Assembly (NCBI RefSeq): GCF_003614185.1
Contig: NZ_KZ987724.1
Location: 4,477,743-4,541,742 of the forward strand
Source of the DNA: Paenibacillus aceti
Lineage (GTDB): Bacteria > Bacillota > Bacilli > Paenibacillales > Paenibacillaceae
Length of the DNA stretch: 64,000 nt
Direction of reading: 5' to 3'
Each line of letters begins with the position of its first letter. The stretch's first letter is position 1. A program made the translations under genes and the position numbers. The notes below the pieces were generated by a model that saw only the letters and a list, made by a program, of their open reading frames with translations, had not been told where the DNA came from and searched no databases. Positions 38,612-48,105 of the stretch are shown here, in pieces.

Positions 38612-39796
38612 ATGTTAACACCAAGAAAAATTTATTGGCCTGCTATTAATCTTGTCGGTCCTGGAAGTGTGAGGTTCGTCGCAGAGGAAGTAGCAAAATT
38701 AAATCTTAAGAAGGCTTTGCTTGTAACAGATAAGGTCTTAAATGAAAACGGTGTTGTGAAGCAGATCACCGATGCATTGGATGAAGGTGGCATTGTTTAC
38801 AGCATATTTGACGAAGTGAAGCCAAATCCAACTACGACTAATGTTCATGATGGCTTGGCTGTTTTCCAAAAAGAAGGCTGTGACTTTATCATTACGGTCG
38901 GCGGTGGCTCCCCGCAAGATACCGGGTCTGCTATAGGGATTTTGGCGACAAATGGTGGTCGTATTGCCGATTATGAGGGGGTTGGAAAGTCTAAGAATAA
39001 ATCAGTACCGATTGTGGCGATTAGTACAACCGCCGGTACTGCTGCAGAAGTCACGATCAATTATGTAATTACGGATGAAGCGCGAAAGTTAAAAATGATC
39101 ATGGTTGATCCCAACGCACTGCCGGTTATAGCTGTGAATGATCCGGAATTAATGATGAAAAAGCCAAAGGGGTTAACAGCTGCCACGGGATTGGATGCTC
39201 TTACTCACAGTATTGAAGGGTACACTGCTAAAGGTTCCTTCGAGCTCTCTGATGCGATCGCCCATAAATCAATTGAGCTCATTGGAAGATACATCGAAAG
39301 AGCAGTGGAGAATGGTTCGGATTTAGAAGCTCGTTCCGGGATGGGGTGGGGCTCCTTTATCGCTGGTCTTTGCTATTCCAATGCCGGACTAGGAATCGTT
39401 CATAGCATGGCTCACCAATTAGGAGGAGAGTATGATCTCCCGCATGGGGTTGCCAATGCAATGCTGCTGCCATTCGTCATGGAATTCAATATGGATGCTT
39501 GTCCCGATAAATTTGCTGAAATTGCTCGAGCATTAGGCGTAGATACTTCGGCTGCTACGTCAGTAGAAGAAGCCGCCCAAATGGCTATTACTGAAGTCCG
39601 GCGGATTTCCAGAGCAGTGGGTATTCCATCCCTTCGCGAATCGGCCTTCAGGGTTGAGGATGTGGAGAAATTGGCCAAGCAGGCATTGAAGGATGCTTGT
39701 ACAGCGGCTAACCCGAAGCCTGTGACGAAGCAAGATATTATCGCTATTTATATGAAGGCATATGAGGATGAGGCTGGCGCGGCAGTGACACAATAA
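38612..39796 (+). CDS. Iron-containing alcohol dehydrogenase (probable glycolaldehyde/aldehyde reductase)
   Basis: A 394-residue group III alcohol dehydrogenase with VGGGSPQDTGSAIG, STTAGTAAEVT, ATGLDALTHSIEGY, and HSMAHQLGGEYDLPHGVANA carrying the metal-ligand residues. AAGGAGAG precedes the ATG. It leads the IclR-linked operon with a sugar-acid dehydratase, permease and aldolase. If the aldolase yields glycolaldehyde, this enzyme could reduce it to ethylene glycol; that substrate assignment is an inference from the Dahms pathway. It is only distantly similar to the AT-rich paralogue at 17680 and uses typical host codons. Confidence 0.88.
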   Translation: MLTPRKIYWPAINLVGPGSVRFVAEEVAKLNLKKALLVTDKVLNENGVVKQITDALDEGGIVYSIFDEVKPNPTTTNVHDGLAVFQKEGCDFIITVGGGSPQDTGSAIGILATNGGRIADYEGVGKSKNKSVPIVAISTTAGTAAEVTINYVITDEARKLKMIMVDPNALPVIAVNDPELMMKKPKGLTAATGLDALTHSIEGYTAKGSFELSDAIAHKSIELIGRYIERAVENGSDLEARSGMGWGSFIAGLCYSNAGLGIVHSMAHQLGGEYDLPHGVANAMLLPFVMEFNMDACPDKFAEIARALGVDTSAATSVEEAAQMAITEVRRISRAVGIPSLRESAFRVEDVEKLAKQALKDACTAANPKPVTKQDIIAIYMKAYEDEAGAAVTQ

Positions 39797-39877
39797 TCAG
39801 GAAACGCAGGGACGGAAGAGTAAGATGTTCTCGAAAACCACATTGTTGTTCATTAACTAAACCTGGGAGGGGTTACG

Positions 39878-41848
39878 ATGTCAATAAACACAATTTTCGG
39901 TGAAGAAAACGAAACAATCTATGACGTACAGACACATGCAGCTGGACCTGGGGGTTCACTTCCATTAACTCCGGAAATATTGAGAGAGCGGCCGAGCGGC
40001 GATATTTTCGGAATGACACTGGATGCCGGGATGGGGTGGGAACCCTCCAAGCTCCTTGGGAAGCAAGTCATGATCCTTGGCACATTAGCTGGGATGCGTG
40101 CTGAAGATGGAACACCGATCGCACTCGGCTATCATACTGGCAACTATGAACTAGGCTTGCAAATGAGAGCTGCAGCTGAAGAAATTGCTAAATTAGGTGC
40201 TGTCCCTTATGCGTCTTATGTCAGCGATCCATGTGATGGTCGCTCTCAGGGGACAACCGGTATGTTCGACTCACTTCCATATCGCAATGATGCGGCTATG
40301 GTAATGCGACGCTTAATCCGTTCCCTGCCACAAAGGAGCGCTGTTATAGGTGTAGCCACTTGTGATAAAGGTCTGCCAGCCACCATGATGGCGTTGGCAT
40401 CGATGAGAGATCTGGCGACCATCCTGATTCCTGGCGGTTCAACGCTTCCTCCAACCGAAGGCGAGGATGCGGGTAAGGTTCAGACGATTGGCGCGAGATT
40501 TAGCAATAACGAGCTGTCATTAGAGGATGCGGCAAGGCTTGGCTGTGCAGCATGCGCCTCGGCTGGAGGAGGCTGTCAGTTCTTGGGTACAGCGGGAACT
40601 TCACAGGTCGTCGTGGAGGCCTTGGGACTGGCGTTGCCACACTCGGCCTTGGCACCCTCCGGTCAGCCCGTATGGGAAGAGATCGCCAAGCAGTCAGCCC
40701 GGGCCGTGCTGGAGCTGGAGAAGAACGGGATCACGACGAAGGATATTGTGACGGATAAGGCGATTGAAAATGCTATGTTCGTCCATGCGGCATTCGGCGG
40801 ATCAACGAACCTACTGCTGCATATTCCTGCCGTAGCACATGCGGCTGGCTGCAAAGTGCCAACAGTCGATGATTGGGAGAGAGTTAACAAGCTGGTTCCT
40901 CGCCTAGTCAGTGTACTGCCGAATGGACCCGTTAATCATCCGACCGTTCGCGCTTTTCTAGCTGGAGGAGTCCCTGAGGTGATGCTTCATTTAAGGAAGC
41001 TTGGCCTGCTGCATGAAGATGTGCTTACAGTGACTGGGGAGACGCTTGGAGCGAACCTGGATTGGTGGGAGAAATCAGAACGACGTGCCAAATTCAGACA
41101 GTTATTAGTGGAGCTGGACGGAGTTCATCCGGACGAAGTCATCATGGATCCAACCCAGGCCCAAGAATGGGGATTGACTTCCACGGTCACGTTCCCTAAG
41201 GGAAATATCGCACCAGAAGGTTCTGTGATTAAATCTACCTCGATCGATCCATCCGTTGTTGGAGAAGATGGCGTTTATCGTCATACCGGCGTTGCCAAGA
41301 TCTTCACATCTGAGCAAGCGGCGATCAAGGCGATTAAGACAGGAGGCATTCATGCGGGGGACATTATGGTGGTCATGGGTGGCGGACCGTTAGGAACAGG
41401 AATGGAAGAGACCTATCAATTAACATCCGCTTTGAAGCACTTATCCTATGGGAAGCAAGTCTCTCTGATTACAGATGCCCGTTTCTCAGGCGTATCTACT
41501 GGAGCCTGTATAGGTCATGTAGGGCCAGAAGCTCTGGCAGGAGGGCCTATTGGAAAATTGCGTGATGGTGATGTTATCGAGATTATCGTTGACCGTAACC
41601 ATCTGGTCGGCTCCGTTAACTTTATCGGCACGGAGGATAACAGACTGTCCATTAATGAAGCGACTCAGGTGTTGGAGGAACGTGAATTACATCCGCATCT
41701 TCAGCCAGAGCCTGCCCTGCCAGAGGATACCCGTCTATGGGCTGCGCTCCAATACGTCAGCGGAGGAACCTGGCGAGGATGTGTCTATGATATCGATCGG
41801 ATCATTGAAGTTCTGAATGCTGGTATGAAGGCATTGACGAGTAAATAG
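39878..41848 (+). CDS. YjhG/YagF-family D-xylonate (aldonate) dehydratase
   Basis: A 656-residue member of the IlvD/Edd superfamily, converting an aldonate to its 2-keto-3-deoxy form. The iron-sulfur cluster Cys residues appear in [28 protein letters not shown] and [20 protein letters not shown]; the C-terminal [22 protein letters not shown] block is also family-typical. Length (about 655) and sequence style match the YjhG/YagF branch rather than IlvD (about 560) or Edd (about 600). GGGAGGGG precedes the ATG. Permease and aldolase genes follow. Confidence 0.9.
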   Translation: MSINTIFGEENETIYDVQTHAAGPGGSLPLTPEILRERPSGDIFGMTLDAGMGWEPSKLLGKQVMILGTLAGMRAEDGTPIALGYHTGNYELGLQMRAAAEEIAKLGAVPYASYVSDPCDGRSQGTTGMFDSLPYRNDAAMVMRRLIRSLPQRSAVIGVATCDKGLPATMMALASMRDLATILIPGGSTLPPTEGEDAGKVQTIGARFSNNELSLEDAARLGCAACASAGGGCQFLGTAGTSQVVVEALGLALPHSALAPSGQPVWEEIAKQSARAVLELEKNGITTKDIVTDKAIENAMFVHAAFGGSTNLLLHIPAVAHAAGCKVPTVDDWERVNKLVPRLVSVLPNGPVNHPTVRAFLAGGVPEVMLHLRKLGLLHEDVLTVTGETLGANLDWWEKSERRAKFRQLLVELDGVHPDEVIMDPTQAQEWGLTSTVTFPKGNIAPEGSVIKSTSIDPSVVGEDGVYRHTGVAKIFTSEQAAIKAIKTGGIHAGDIMVVMGGGPLGTGMEETYQLTSALKHLSYGKQVSLITDARFSGVSTGACIGHVGPEALAGGPIGKLRDGDVIEIIVDRNHLVGSVNFIGTEDNRLSINEATQVLEERELHPHLQPEPALPEDTRLWAALQYVSGGTWRGCVYDIDRIIEVLNAGMKALTSK

Positions 41849-41887
41849 AAGAATTGACCTACTACAAGCAACTGGAGGCTTGATATT

Positions 41888-43234
41888 ATGCCATTATTTA
41901 TTGTCGTGCTCGGAATCATCCTGTTACTTGTTTTGATTACTGGCTTTAAACTGAACACATTTGTATCACTGATCATTGTATCCTTCGGAGTGGCGTTAGC
42001 TCTTGGAATGCCCCTCGATAAAATCGTGTCATCCATTGAAGGCGGATTAGGAGGAACGCTCGGTCATATTGCCCTGATCTTCGGACTTGGCGCCATGCTC
42101 GGTAAATTGATTGCCGATGCCGGAGGGGCGCACCGGATTGCCATGACCTTAATCGACAAATTCGGGGAGAAGAGAATCCAATGGGCTGTAGTTGTCGCTT
42201 CATTTATCGTCGGGATTGCCCTATTTTTTGAAGTTGGACTAGTTCTCCTGATTCCGATTGTATTTACGATCGCCAAACAATTGAAGGTACCTATTGTATA
42301 TTTGGGTATTCCAATGGCTGCTGCTCTACTAGTCACACATGGCTTCTTACCTCCCCATCCAGGCCCGACGGCTATTGCCGGTGAGTATGGTGCTGATATT
42401 GGGATGGTCCTGCTCTACGGAATTATCGTTGCCATTCCTGCGGTCATCATAGCAGGTCCAGTCTATACGAAATTGGCTAAGAAGATTGTTCCAGGCGCTT
42501 TTGATAAGACAGGTAATATCGATTCCTTGGGCGAGCAAAAAGTGTTTAAACTCGAAGAAACCCCGGGTTTTGGAATTAGCGTCTTAACTGCGATGTTTCC
42601 GGTCATTTTAATGTCCATTGCAACCATTATCAATATGGTGCAGACATCAACCGGGATGGAGAATAACACCTTCTTCTCCTTGGTTAATCTCATAGGCAAT
42701 GCTTCCACTTCAATGCTGATATCACTAATTATAGCGATATTCACGATGGGGATTTCACGAAAGATCCCATTAAAAGAAATTATGAACTCCTGCGCGGTCT
42801 CAATTAGCCATATTGGCATGATGCTATTGATCATTGGTGGTGGTGGTGCCTTCAAGCAAGTGCTGATCGATGGCGGTGTCGGCGATTATGTAGCTGAATT
42901 ATTCACGGGTTCCAATATGTCGCCTATACTATTGGCCTGGATCGTAGCCGCTATCTTGCGCGTCTCTTTAGGATCTGCCACGGTGGCCGCACTATCGACT
43001 GCAGGGCTAGTCATACCATTGCTTGGACAATACGATGTCAATCTGGCACTTGTTGTCCTGGCGACGGGGGCAGGCAGCTCAATATGCTCCCATGTCAATG
43101 ATGCCGGATTCTGGATGATTAAAGAATATTTCGGCCTAAGTATGAAAGAAACCTTCGGTACCTGGACCGTTCTCTCTACTATTGTCTCTGTGGTAGGGTT
43201 AGGATCCATTCTATTATTAAGCTTGGTAGTTTAA
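41888..43234 (+). CDS. GntP-family aldonate:proton symporter
   Basis: A 448-residue polytopic membrane protein with about 12 hydrophobic segments. [36 protein letters not shown], and [21 protein letters not shown] are the hallmark GntP blocks. The family imports gluconate and related sugar acids. It is encoded between the dehydratase and the aldolase with short gaps, so it probably imports their substrate, most likely a pentonate such as xylonate. TGGAGGC lies upstream of the ATG. Confidence 0.93.
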   Translation: MPLFIVVLGIILLLVLITGFKLNTFVSLIIVSFGVALALGMPLDKIVSSIEGGLGGTLGHIALIFGLGAMLGKLIADAGGAHRIAMTLIDKFGEKRIQWAVVVASFIVGIALFFEVGLVLLIPIVFTIAKQLKVPIVYLGIPMAAALLVTHGFLPPHPGPTAIAGEYGADIGMVLLYGIIVAIPAVIIAGPVYTKLAKKIVPGAFDKTGNIDSLGEQKVFKLEETPGFGISVLTAMFPVILMSIATIINMVQTSTGMENNTFFSLVNLIGNASTSMLISLIIAIFTMGISRKIPLKEIMNSCAVSISHIGMMLLIIGGGGAFKQVLIDGGVGDYVAELFTGSNMSPILLAWIVAAILRVSLGSATVAALSTAGLVIPLLGQYDVNLALVVLATGAGSSICSHVNDAGFWMIKEYFGLSMKETFGTWTVLSTIVSVVGLGSILLLSLVV

Positions 43235-43279
43235 CAGAAAAATACAAAAAAGCTCCATCAGTTAAAGGAGAGAGATTCC

Positions 43280-44200
43280 ATGAAAAAAGCACAATTTCTA
43301 ACCCCTGTGGTGACGGCCTTTGATGCAGAAGGCAATTTGGATCAACAGGCTAATCGCGATATATATGATTTCTTGATCCGGGGAGGTGTAGATGGCTTAG
43401 TAGTCTTGGGTAGCACCGGCGAATTCTTCTCCATGAAGGATGCTCAGAAGAGGGAGTTAATCAATCTTGTAGTGAGCCATGTAAATCATCGAACGAAGGT
43501 GTATATCGGGACCGCATGTATGACCGTGGAGGACACGATCGATCTATCTAACTATGCTATTGATGCTGGAGCGGATGGAGTTATGATTGTAAGCCCGTAT
43601 TATTTTGCACTCTCGGATGAAAGTATTGAATACTATTATGATCAGGTTATAGGGGCGATCCAGGGCGATGTTTATTTATATAATTTTCCGGCTAGAACCG
43701 TCCATGATCTAACTCCAGAAATCACGCTCAATCTACTAAGGAAGCATAAAAATATTAAAGGTTATAAAGATACGGTCACGGAGATGGGGCACACTAGAAA
43801 ATTGATACAAACTGTCCAAAGCGAGTTCTCTGACTTCATCATCTATTCTGGATTCGACGAATACTTTGTTCATAATGTTCTTAGTGGAGGGAATGGATGC
43901 ATCGGTGGGCTGTCCAACTTGTATCCCGAAGTATTCTCCGAATGGGTGAATGCTATCCATACCCATGATCTTGGAAAGGCCGCTACGATCCAGAGGATTG
44001 TCGACAAAATGATGGAGCTTTACGAGATCGGGACCCCGTTTATTCCCGTTCTGAAGAAAGCGATGGTGCTCAGAGAGATCGGTCTACAGGAATTCTGCAA
44101 TAAGACGTTCATCCAGCTTGATCAAGGACAGACGGAATCCATTCATAATATTTTACAGGAAATCGATGAATTGATTGCTAATCACCACATCTTCAGGTAA
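43280..44200 (+). CDS. DapA-family 2-keto-3-deoxy-aldonate aldolase (YagE/YjhH-like)
   Basis: A 306-residue TIM-barrel aldolase. GSTGEFFSMKDAQKRELI is the DapA family signature, YNFPARTV carries the catalytic Tyr, and GYKDTVTEMGH carries the Schiff-base Lys. E. coli YagE and YjhH act on 2-keto-3-deoxy-D-pentonates, releasing pyruvate and glycolaldehyde. The adjacent YjhG/YagF-type dehydratase makes the same role likely here. A lysine-biosynthesis role is unlikely given the operon. AAAGGAGAG precedes the ATG. A hairpin follows the stop. Confidence 0.88.
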   Translation: MKKAQFLTPVVTAFDAEGNLDQQANRDIYDFLIRGGVDGLVVLGSTGEFFSMKDAQKRELINLVVSHVNHRTKVYIGTACMTVEDTIDLSNYAIDAGADGVMIVSPYYFALSDESIEYYYDQVIGAIQGDVYLYNFPARTVHDLTPEITLNLLRKHKNIKGYKDTVTEMGHTRKLIQTVQSEFSDFIIYSGFDEYFVHNVLSGGNGCIGGLSNLYPEVFSEWVNAIHTHDLGKAATIQRIVDKMMELYEIGTPFIPVLKKAMVLREIGLQEFCNKTFIQLDQGQTESIHNILQEIDELIANHHIFR

Positions 44201-44245
44201 CAGGATTTACAAGTTACTTCCTGTACTAATTAAGGATATAAGTGA

Positions 44246-44272
44246 GAAAGACCACCTTCTAGGTGGTCTTTC
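44246..44272. terminator. Hairpin after the aldonate operon
   Basis: GAAAGACCACC/GGTGGTCTTTC is a perfect 11-bp stem with a 5-base loop between convergent genes; it may serve both. Confidence 0.75.
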
Positions 44273-44296
44273 CACGTTATAGGAGCTTACTAGGGG

Positions 44297-45328
44297 CTAC
44301 CTAACTTCTAGTTGAAACTGAAATTCGCTCGAGCGTTTGCAACCGCCCGGGACATCTTTGATATAGAAATTAATGCTCATACTAACGTCATGTGTATTGT
44401 AGATGCTATGCCATAAGGTTCTGACCGGATAATCGTTGCATGGCTTGACATACACAAGAGAATTAATATCTCGAATCGACTCATAGGAGAATAACTTGGG
44501 GGAGTGGGCAGTGAGTTTCTCTTTTAAAACATTGTATCTATTATACATATCACTATCTGGCAATGTATCGTCGGCGCTATATCTATGTAATAAGAAGTTG
44601 GTAATGGGAAGCGGCTCTGTCTCCGCGTCAATGATATAACAACGATTCGTGGTGTAGGAATATTCGAAGACAAAGCTATTACCGCTCCGATCAGCGATCA
44701 TATAGTGTAACGGGTGAAAGCCATAGTAGATTTTGTGGGAGAGCAGGGCTGCCTTGGCTTCCTCGACAGTTGCACATGTATCCAGAAGATATCTCATAAT
44801 CTGCAGTTCATGAAGTCCTACACGATGTGTGGTGCAAGGCTCAGGAGGATAGTTTATTTTCGATTCATCATCTGAAAAGACGGCGACGACAAGCCCCTTT
44901 TCATTAATGCCATCGAGTACCGCACCGGCCAGATCATAATTGGTGGTACAGAGGGAGGCATAGCCTTCATCAGGATAGAGCTCGATAATGTAGGGTTCAC
45001 TCAACATAGCTGGATTATCGGGGGAAGCTTCCTGTCCATCCAATGCCAGCAGCCAGTAATCAAAATTTCTGCTTAGCATACCATGGCCTGTTTCGGTCTT
45101 TGAAGGAGGATAATAAACGGCAGAGCACCCGAACGGGTCGACACGGTACATGAGTTCATTCAGGTTATAATCATCGTCCTCCAGATGGATATTTAGAGCT
45201 TTGGCCATACCACGCATTCTCTCGTAGTAGAGAGGGTAATGGTCAAGAATATATTTTCTCTGGCAGCGATTTGGCAGAGCTTGCTGAGGCTTGCTTGGAA
45301 TGTGGATGTTATAGCGGGTTTGAGCCAT
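44297..45328 (-). pseudogene. C45-like acyltransferase gene, main fragment
   Basis: The 343-codon frame encodes the core of an N-terminal-nucleophile acyltransferase/hydrolase of the penicillin-V-acylase/acyl-CoA:6-APA acyltransferase (C45-like) type. DPFGCSAVYYPP holds the probable nucleophilic Cys, followed by MLSRNFDYW and later TTNYDLAGAVLDGINEKGL. The first ATG (45328) has no ribosome binding site and a TAG stop lies just upstream in frame, because a partial tandem duplication separates it from the true start at 45717. Deleting 275 bp (45215-45489) would restore one 381-residue frame. Translation of this fragment is therefore doubtful. Confidence 0.75.
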
Positions 45329-45645
45329 AGCTGCTAAGTGTTGGCCGATTTCATAGTTGCTCCCTTTCTAGCGATTTGGCAGAGCTTGCTGAGGCTTGCT
45401 TGACCATTCTCTCGTAGTAGAGAGGGCCATGGTCAAGAATATATTTTCTCTGGCAGCGATATGGCAGAGCTTGCTGAGGCTTGCTTGACCATTCTCTCGT
45501 AGTAGAGAGGGTAATGGTCAAGAATATAGTTTCTCTGGCAGCGATTTGGCAGAGCTTGCTGTGGCTTGCTTGGAACGTGGATGTTATAGCGGGTGTGAGC
45601 CATAGCTGCTAAGTGTTGGCCGAGTTCATAGTTGCTCCCTTTCAA
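45215..45645. repeat. Nested tandem duplications in the acyltransferase gene
   Basis: A 156-bp segment (45215-45370) repeats at 45490-45645 with about five substitutions. An 84-bp unit recurs at 45215, 45406 and 45490, and a 35-bp partial copy lies at 45371-45405. The 84-bp step is in frame, the 191-bp step is not, so the array breaks the gene. Confidence 0.85.
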
Positions 45646-45717
45646 GGTCAGGTGTCTAACGGTCATGAAGCTATCTGTGCCAAGGGATAGTTGCTGTTCA
45701 TTAACATACAGAGACAT
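45433..45717 (-). pseudogene. C45-like acyltransferase gene, 5' fragment
   Basis: The original start region: ATG 45717 has AAGGAGTG upstream and encodes MSLYVNEQQLSLGTDSF, then LKGSNYELGQHLAAMAHTRY, and runs through the first repeat copy to LYYERM before entering the out-of-frame copy and stopping (VKQASASSAISLPEKIYS). From MAHTRY onward it parallels the start of the main fragment at 45328. It is divergent from a TetR-family gene, with a palindromic operator in between. Confidence 0.75.
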
Positions 45718-45775
45718 GAATAGGCACTCCTTACTATAGATATTAGGAATATGGATGAATCTCCCGCTTATAATA

Positions 45776-45793
45776 TAACTGATCAGTCAGTTA
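45776..45793. promoter_or_regulatory. TetR-type operator palindrome
   Basis: TAACTGA-TCAG-TCAGTTA is a perfect inverted repeat in the 130-bp region between the acyltransferase and the TetR gene, and resembles TetR-family operators built on TGAT/ATCA cores. Confidence 0.65.
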
Positions 45794-45847
45794 ATGTAAA
45801 CAAGTAAATATGAACGATGCTATGCTATAATGAATTTGGGTGATGAT

Positions 45848-46441
45848 ATGGCAAGAACCGTAAACTTAGCTGTTAAAGAACAGAATAGACGAAAGATACT
45901 TGATGCTGCTCTATCCTTATTTTCAATAAAGGGTTTTTTTGCAACTAAGATCACTGAAATCGCCAAGGAAGCAGGCATGAGTCATGCTGCGGTTTTTACG
46001 TATTTCGCGAGTAAAGAGGAGATTCTAAATACCGTTATATTAGAGCCTCTGGAAGAGGAACGTGAGCGGTTCAGAGCATGCTTAAGCTATAAAGGGACAA
46101 CCGGGGAAATCCTGAAACACATCGTTAGAGAGCATGTAACCTCGATTATGAAGAGGAAGGACCTTATACGGGTTATTATGACCGTGATAGGGCAACCGGC
46201 TTATTTTGAACATCAATCGGCTGCTGTGTATGATTTCTCTAACCGTTTTGTAGCTGAGATTGCGCAGTTAATTGAGAAGGGACAAGCGTCGAAGGAGATT
46301 ATGGATGGAGATGCGATGGTAACGAGCTTGGCTTACTATTCTTATGTCAATGGCCTAATCTTTATCGAACCTTTCCCTATTGATCGGATTGAGGAATATG
46401 TGAATAGAGGCTGTCGAATCATTGGGATTTTAGAGGGGTAA
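45848..46441 (+). CDS. TetR-family transcriptional regulator
   Basis: A 197-residue repressor with the TetR helix-turn-helix (RRKILDAALSLFSIKGFFATKITEI, AGMSHAAVFTYFASKEEIL) and a divergent ligand-binding C-terminus. ATG 45848 is chosen; the in-frame ATG at 45830 overlaps a TGCTATAAT extended -10 element (TATAAT 45826-45831). This implies a very short leader. It probably controls itself and the divergent acyltransferase gene through the palindrome at 45776. Confidence 0.88.
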   Translation: MARTVNLAVKEQNRRKILDAALSLFSIKGFFATKITEIAKEAGMSHAAVFTYFASKEEILNTVILEPLEEERERFRACLSYKGTTGEILKHIVREHVTSIMKRKDLIRVIMTVIGQPAYFEHQSAAVYDFSNRFVAEIAQLIEKGQASKEIMDGDAMVTSLAYYSYVNGLIFIEPFPIDRIEEYVNRGCRIIGILEG

Positions 46442-46467
46442 AAAAGAATACATTCCACATTCATCGT

Positions 46468-46497
46468 AAACTCGCCTTAACTGGTCGGGTTTTTTTG
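46468..46497 (+). terminator. Rho-independent terminator after tetR
   Basis: AAACTCG/CGGGTTT stem with one G-U pair, followed by TTTTTTT within 46490-46497. Confidence 0.7.
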
Positions 46498-46626
46498 CTA
46501 TTCCAGGCGAGGAAACTGCCGTAATTTGTTAATAAAAAACATGAAAATGCGCTGTATTTTGGTTTGTGATGTTACTTAATATATGTTAAACTTCAATTAT
46601 GTAACATTATTTCGGAGGGATACTCT

Positions 46627-47190
46627 GTGCAATATGTAAATCCGATTCGAGACGTTGAGACCATTCAAGCGATGAAAGAGGAGTTGAGGAAGAGTTCGAT
46701 CAGAGACCTGCTACTGTTTGTGCTAGGGATCAATACAGGAATCAGCCTTCTGGATTTGCTGCATCTCACGGTGCAGGATGTATGGGATGGCCAGAGTGCG
46801 AAGCAGTACCTCTATATTGAGGATGAGAGGACAGGGGAAGTAAAGGCTTACTACCTTAACGGTAAAATCGCAGAAATTTTAGTCGAGTATTTGTCCAGCA
46901 TCGATTGGAAGGCAGAGGATTATCTCTTCAAGTCGAAGAAGGACGCTCGGCCCATTACTCGTCAGCAGGTCTATCGGATTATTAATCACGTAGCCAGGGA
47001 GGTAGGAATTTCAGAGAAAATCGGGGCGCATACACTGAGGAAGACCTTCGGTTATCATGCGTATCATAAGGGTATTGCCATTTCCATCATCAAGTCGATC
47101 CTGAATCATCATTCCACAGCGGAGACGTTAAGATATTTAGGCGTCGAGAAAAGCGAGCAACAGCCGATCAAGGTAGATGTGAACTTATAA
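46627..47190 (+). CDS. Small tyrosine-recombinase-like protein lacking the first catalytic Arg
   Basis: A 187-residue protein consisting only of the catalytic domain of the tyrosine recombinase/phage integrase family. HTLRKTFGYHAY (HxxR), LNHHSTAETLRYLG (His and Tyr nucleophile) are intact. The first catalytic Arg is expected in TGLRxxE/DLL, but here the block reads NTGISLLDLLHL, so that Arg appears to be replaced. GTG 46627 follows GGAGGG. Without an N-terminal core-binding domain and with the altered active site it may be inactive or have a non-recombination role. No attachment site is evident nearby. Confidence 0.8.
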   Translation: MQYVNPIRDVETIQAMKEELRKSSIRDLLLFVLGINTGISLLDLLHLTVQDVWDGQSAKQYLYIEDERTGEVKAYYLNGKIAEILVEYLSSIDWKAEDYLFKSKKDARPITRQQVYRIINHVAREVGISEKIGAHTLRKTFGYHAYHKGIAISIIKSILNHHSTAETLRYLGVEKSEQQPIKVDVNL

Positions 47191-47286
47191 GAGTGGCTTT
47201 CCGTTTTGTGAAAATAACAACACGAATACTCCCCACATGTAAGGATGCGGAGAGTTTCAATTTGAGGTAAAATATATTTTCTTTAT

Positions 47287-47970
47287 CTACTCATCTGCGG
47301 TGCTTAGATTCATTGCCGTTTTGAGATCTACGTTTTTAAGTTCAGTGACCGTTCCATCGGTAACTAGAACTTGCAGAGTTTCAGCGTCTCTCATAAAGCG
47401 GAAAATTCCATTATCGAAGTCTGTATTCACTTCTTTGAAGAAGATGCCTTCATATACGGTATCTTTATCATGATTGAAGCTTAGTTGATACTGATCTCCA
47501 TCCTTGATCAAATAAGCACGAACACCCTTTTCATAAATCCCTTCTTCATCCCGGATGGAACGGGCAACAGAAATAATGTGCAAATCAACGAACGGGACAT
47601 CACGCACCAAGGAATTAATAATCGATCCTTTGGTGATTTGTTCCCAACGACTGTGTGCGGTCTGGCCGAGAATGATCTGAGTAATATTATGATCTCTAGC
47701 TACCTCTGCAATGACCTTGGAGACAGGACGGCTCTCATTATCCTTTATAATGAATTGGGCTGATTCATGAGAGTTAGCGAACTCTTTCCATTGTTCAATA
47801 TAGAATATCTTCTCGGCATCCAATTCATCGAACGGCTTCGGGTCAATTGTCAATATATAGAGTGGAGCCTGGAGCATGTTTGCGATCTTACAGCCGCGCT
47901 TGATTAACCTTTCTCCATTTGGTCCATAATAAACGCAGACAAGAATACTTTCGTTATACAAATTGTTCAT
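47287..47970 (-). CDS. Universal-stress-domain protein (KdpD-USP type)
   Basis: A 227-residue cytoplasmic protein. Its N-terminal ~140 residues form a USP-like alpha/beta domain (ESILVCVYYGPNGERLIKRG, APLYILTIDPK, ITQIILGQTAHSRWEQITKG, SIINSLVRD) like that in KdpD; the C-terminal part is an unassigned beta-rich segment. ATG 47970 is preferred over GTG 47985. It is divergent from mrpA and may respond to ion stress, an inference from position. Confidence 0.75.
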   Translation of the reverse strand: MNNLYNESILVCVYYGPNGERLIKRGCKIANMLQAPLYILTIDPKPFDELDAEKIFYIEQWKEFANSHESAQFIIKDNESRPVSKVIAEVARDHNITQIILGQTAHSRWEQITKGSIINSLVRDVPFVDLHIISVARSIRDEEGIYEKGVRAYLIKDGDQYQLSFNHDKDTVYEGIFFKEVNTDFDNGIFRFMRDAETLQVLVTDGTVTELKNVDLKTAMNLSTADE

Positions 47971-48105
47971 TTTTAACCACTTCACCTCAAGTTTAATAGT
48001 AGAGCTCCTTTAAACTATGTAAGACTATAATTGATGTTTAGAAAAGAGTCAAACCCTATTTAAGACAGGTAGGATGAATCACAATTATTATTGGGGAGGG
48101 ATACT

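Noticed and set aside
45215-45645. CRISPR-like array
   Set aside because: The repeated units are long, contiguous and coding; there are no short repeats separated by unique spacers and no cas genes. It is a nested tandem duplication.
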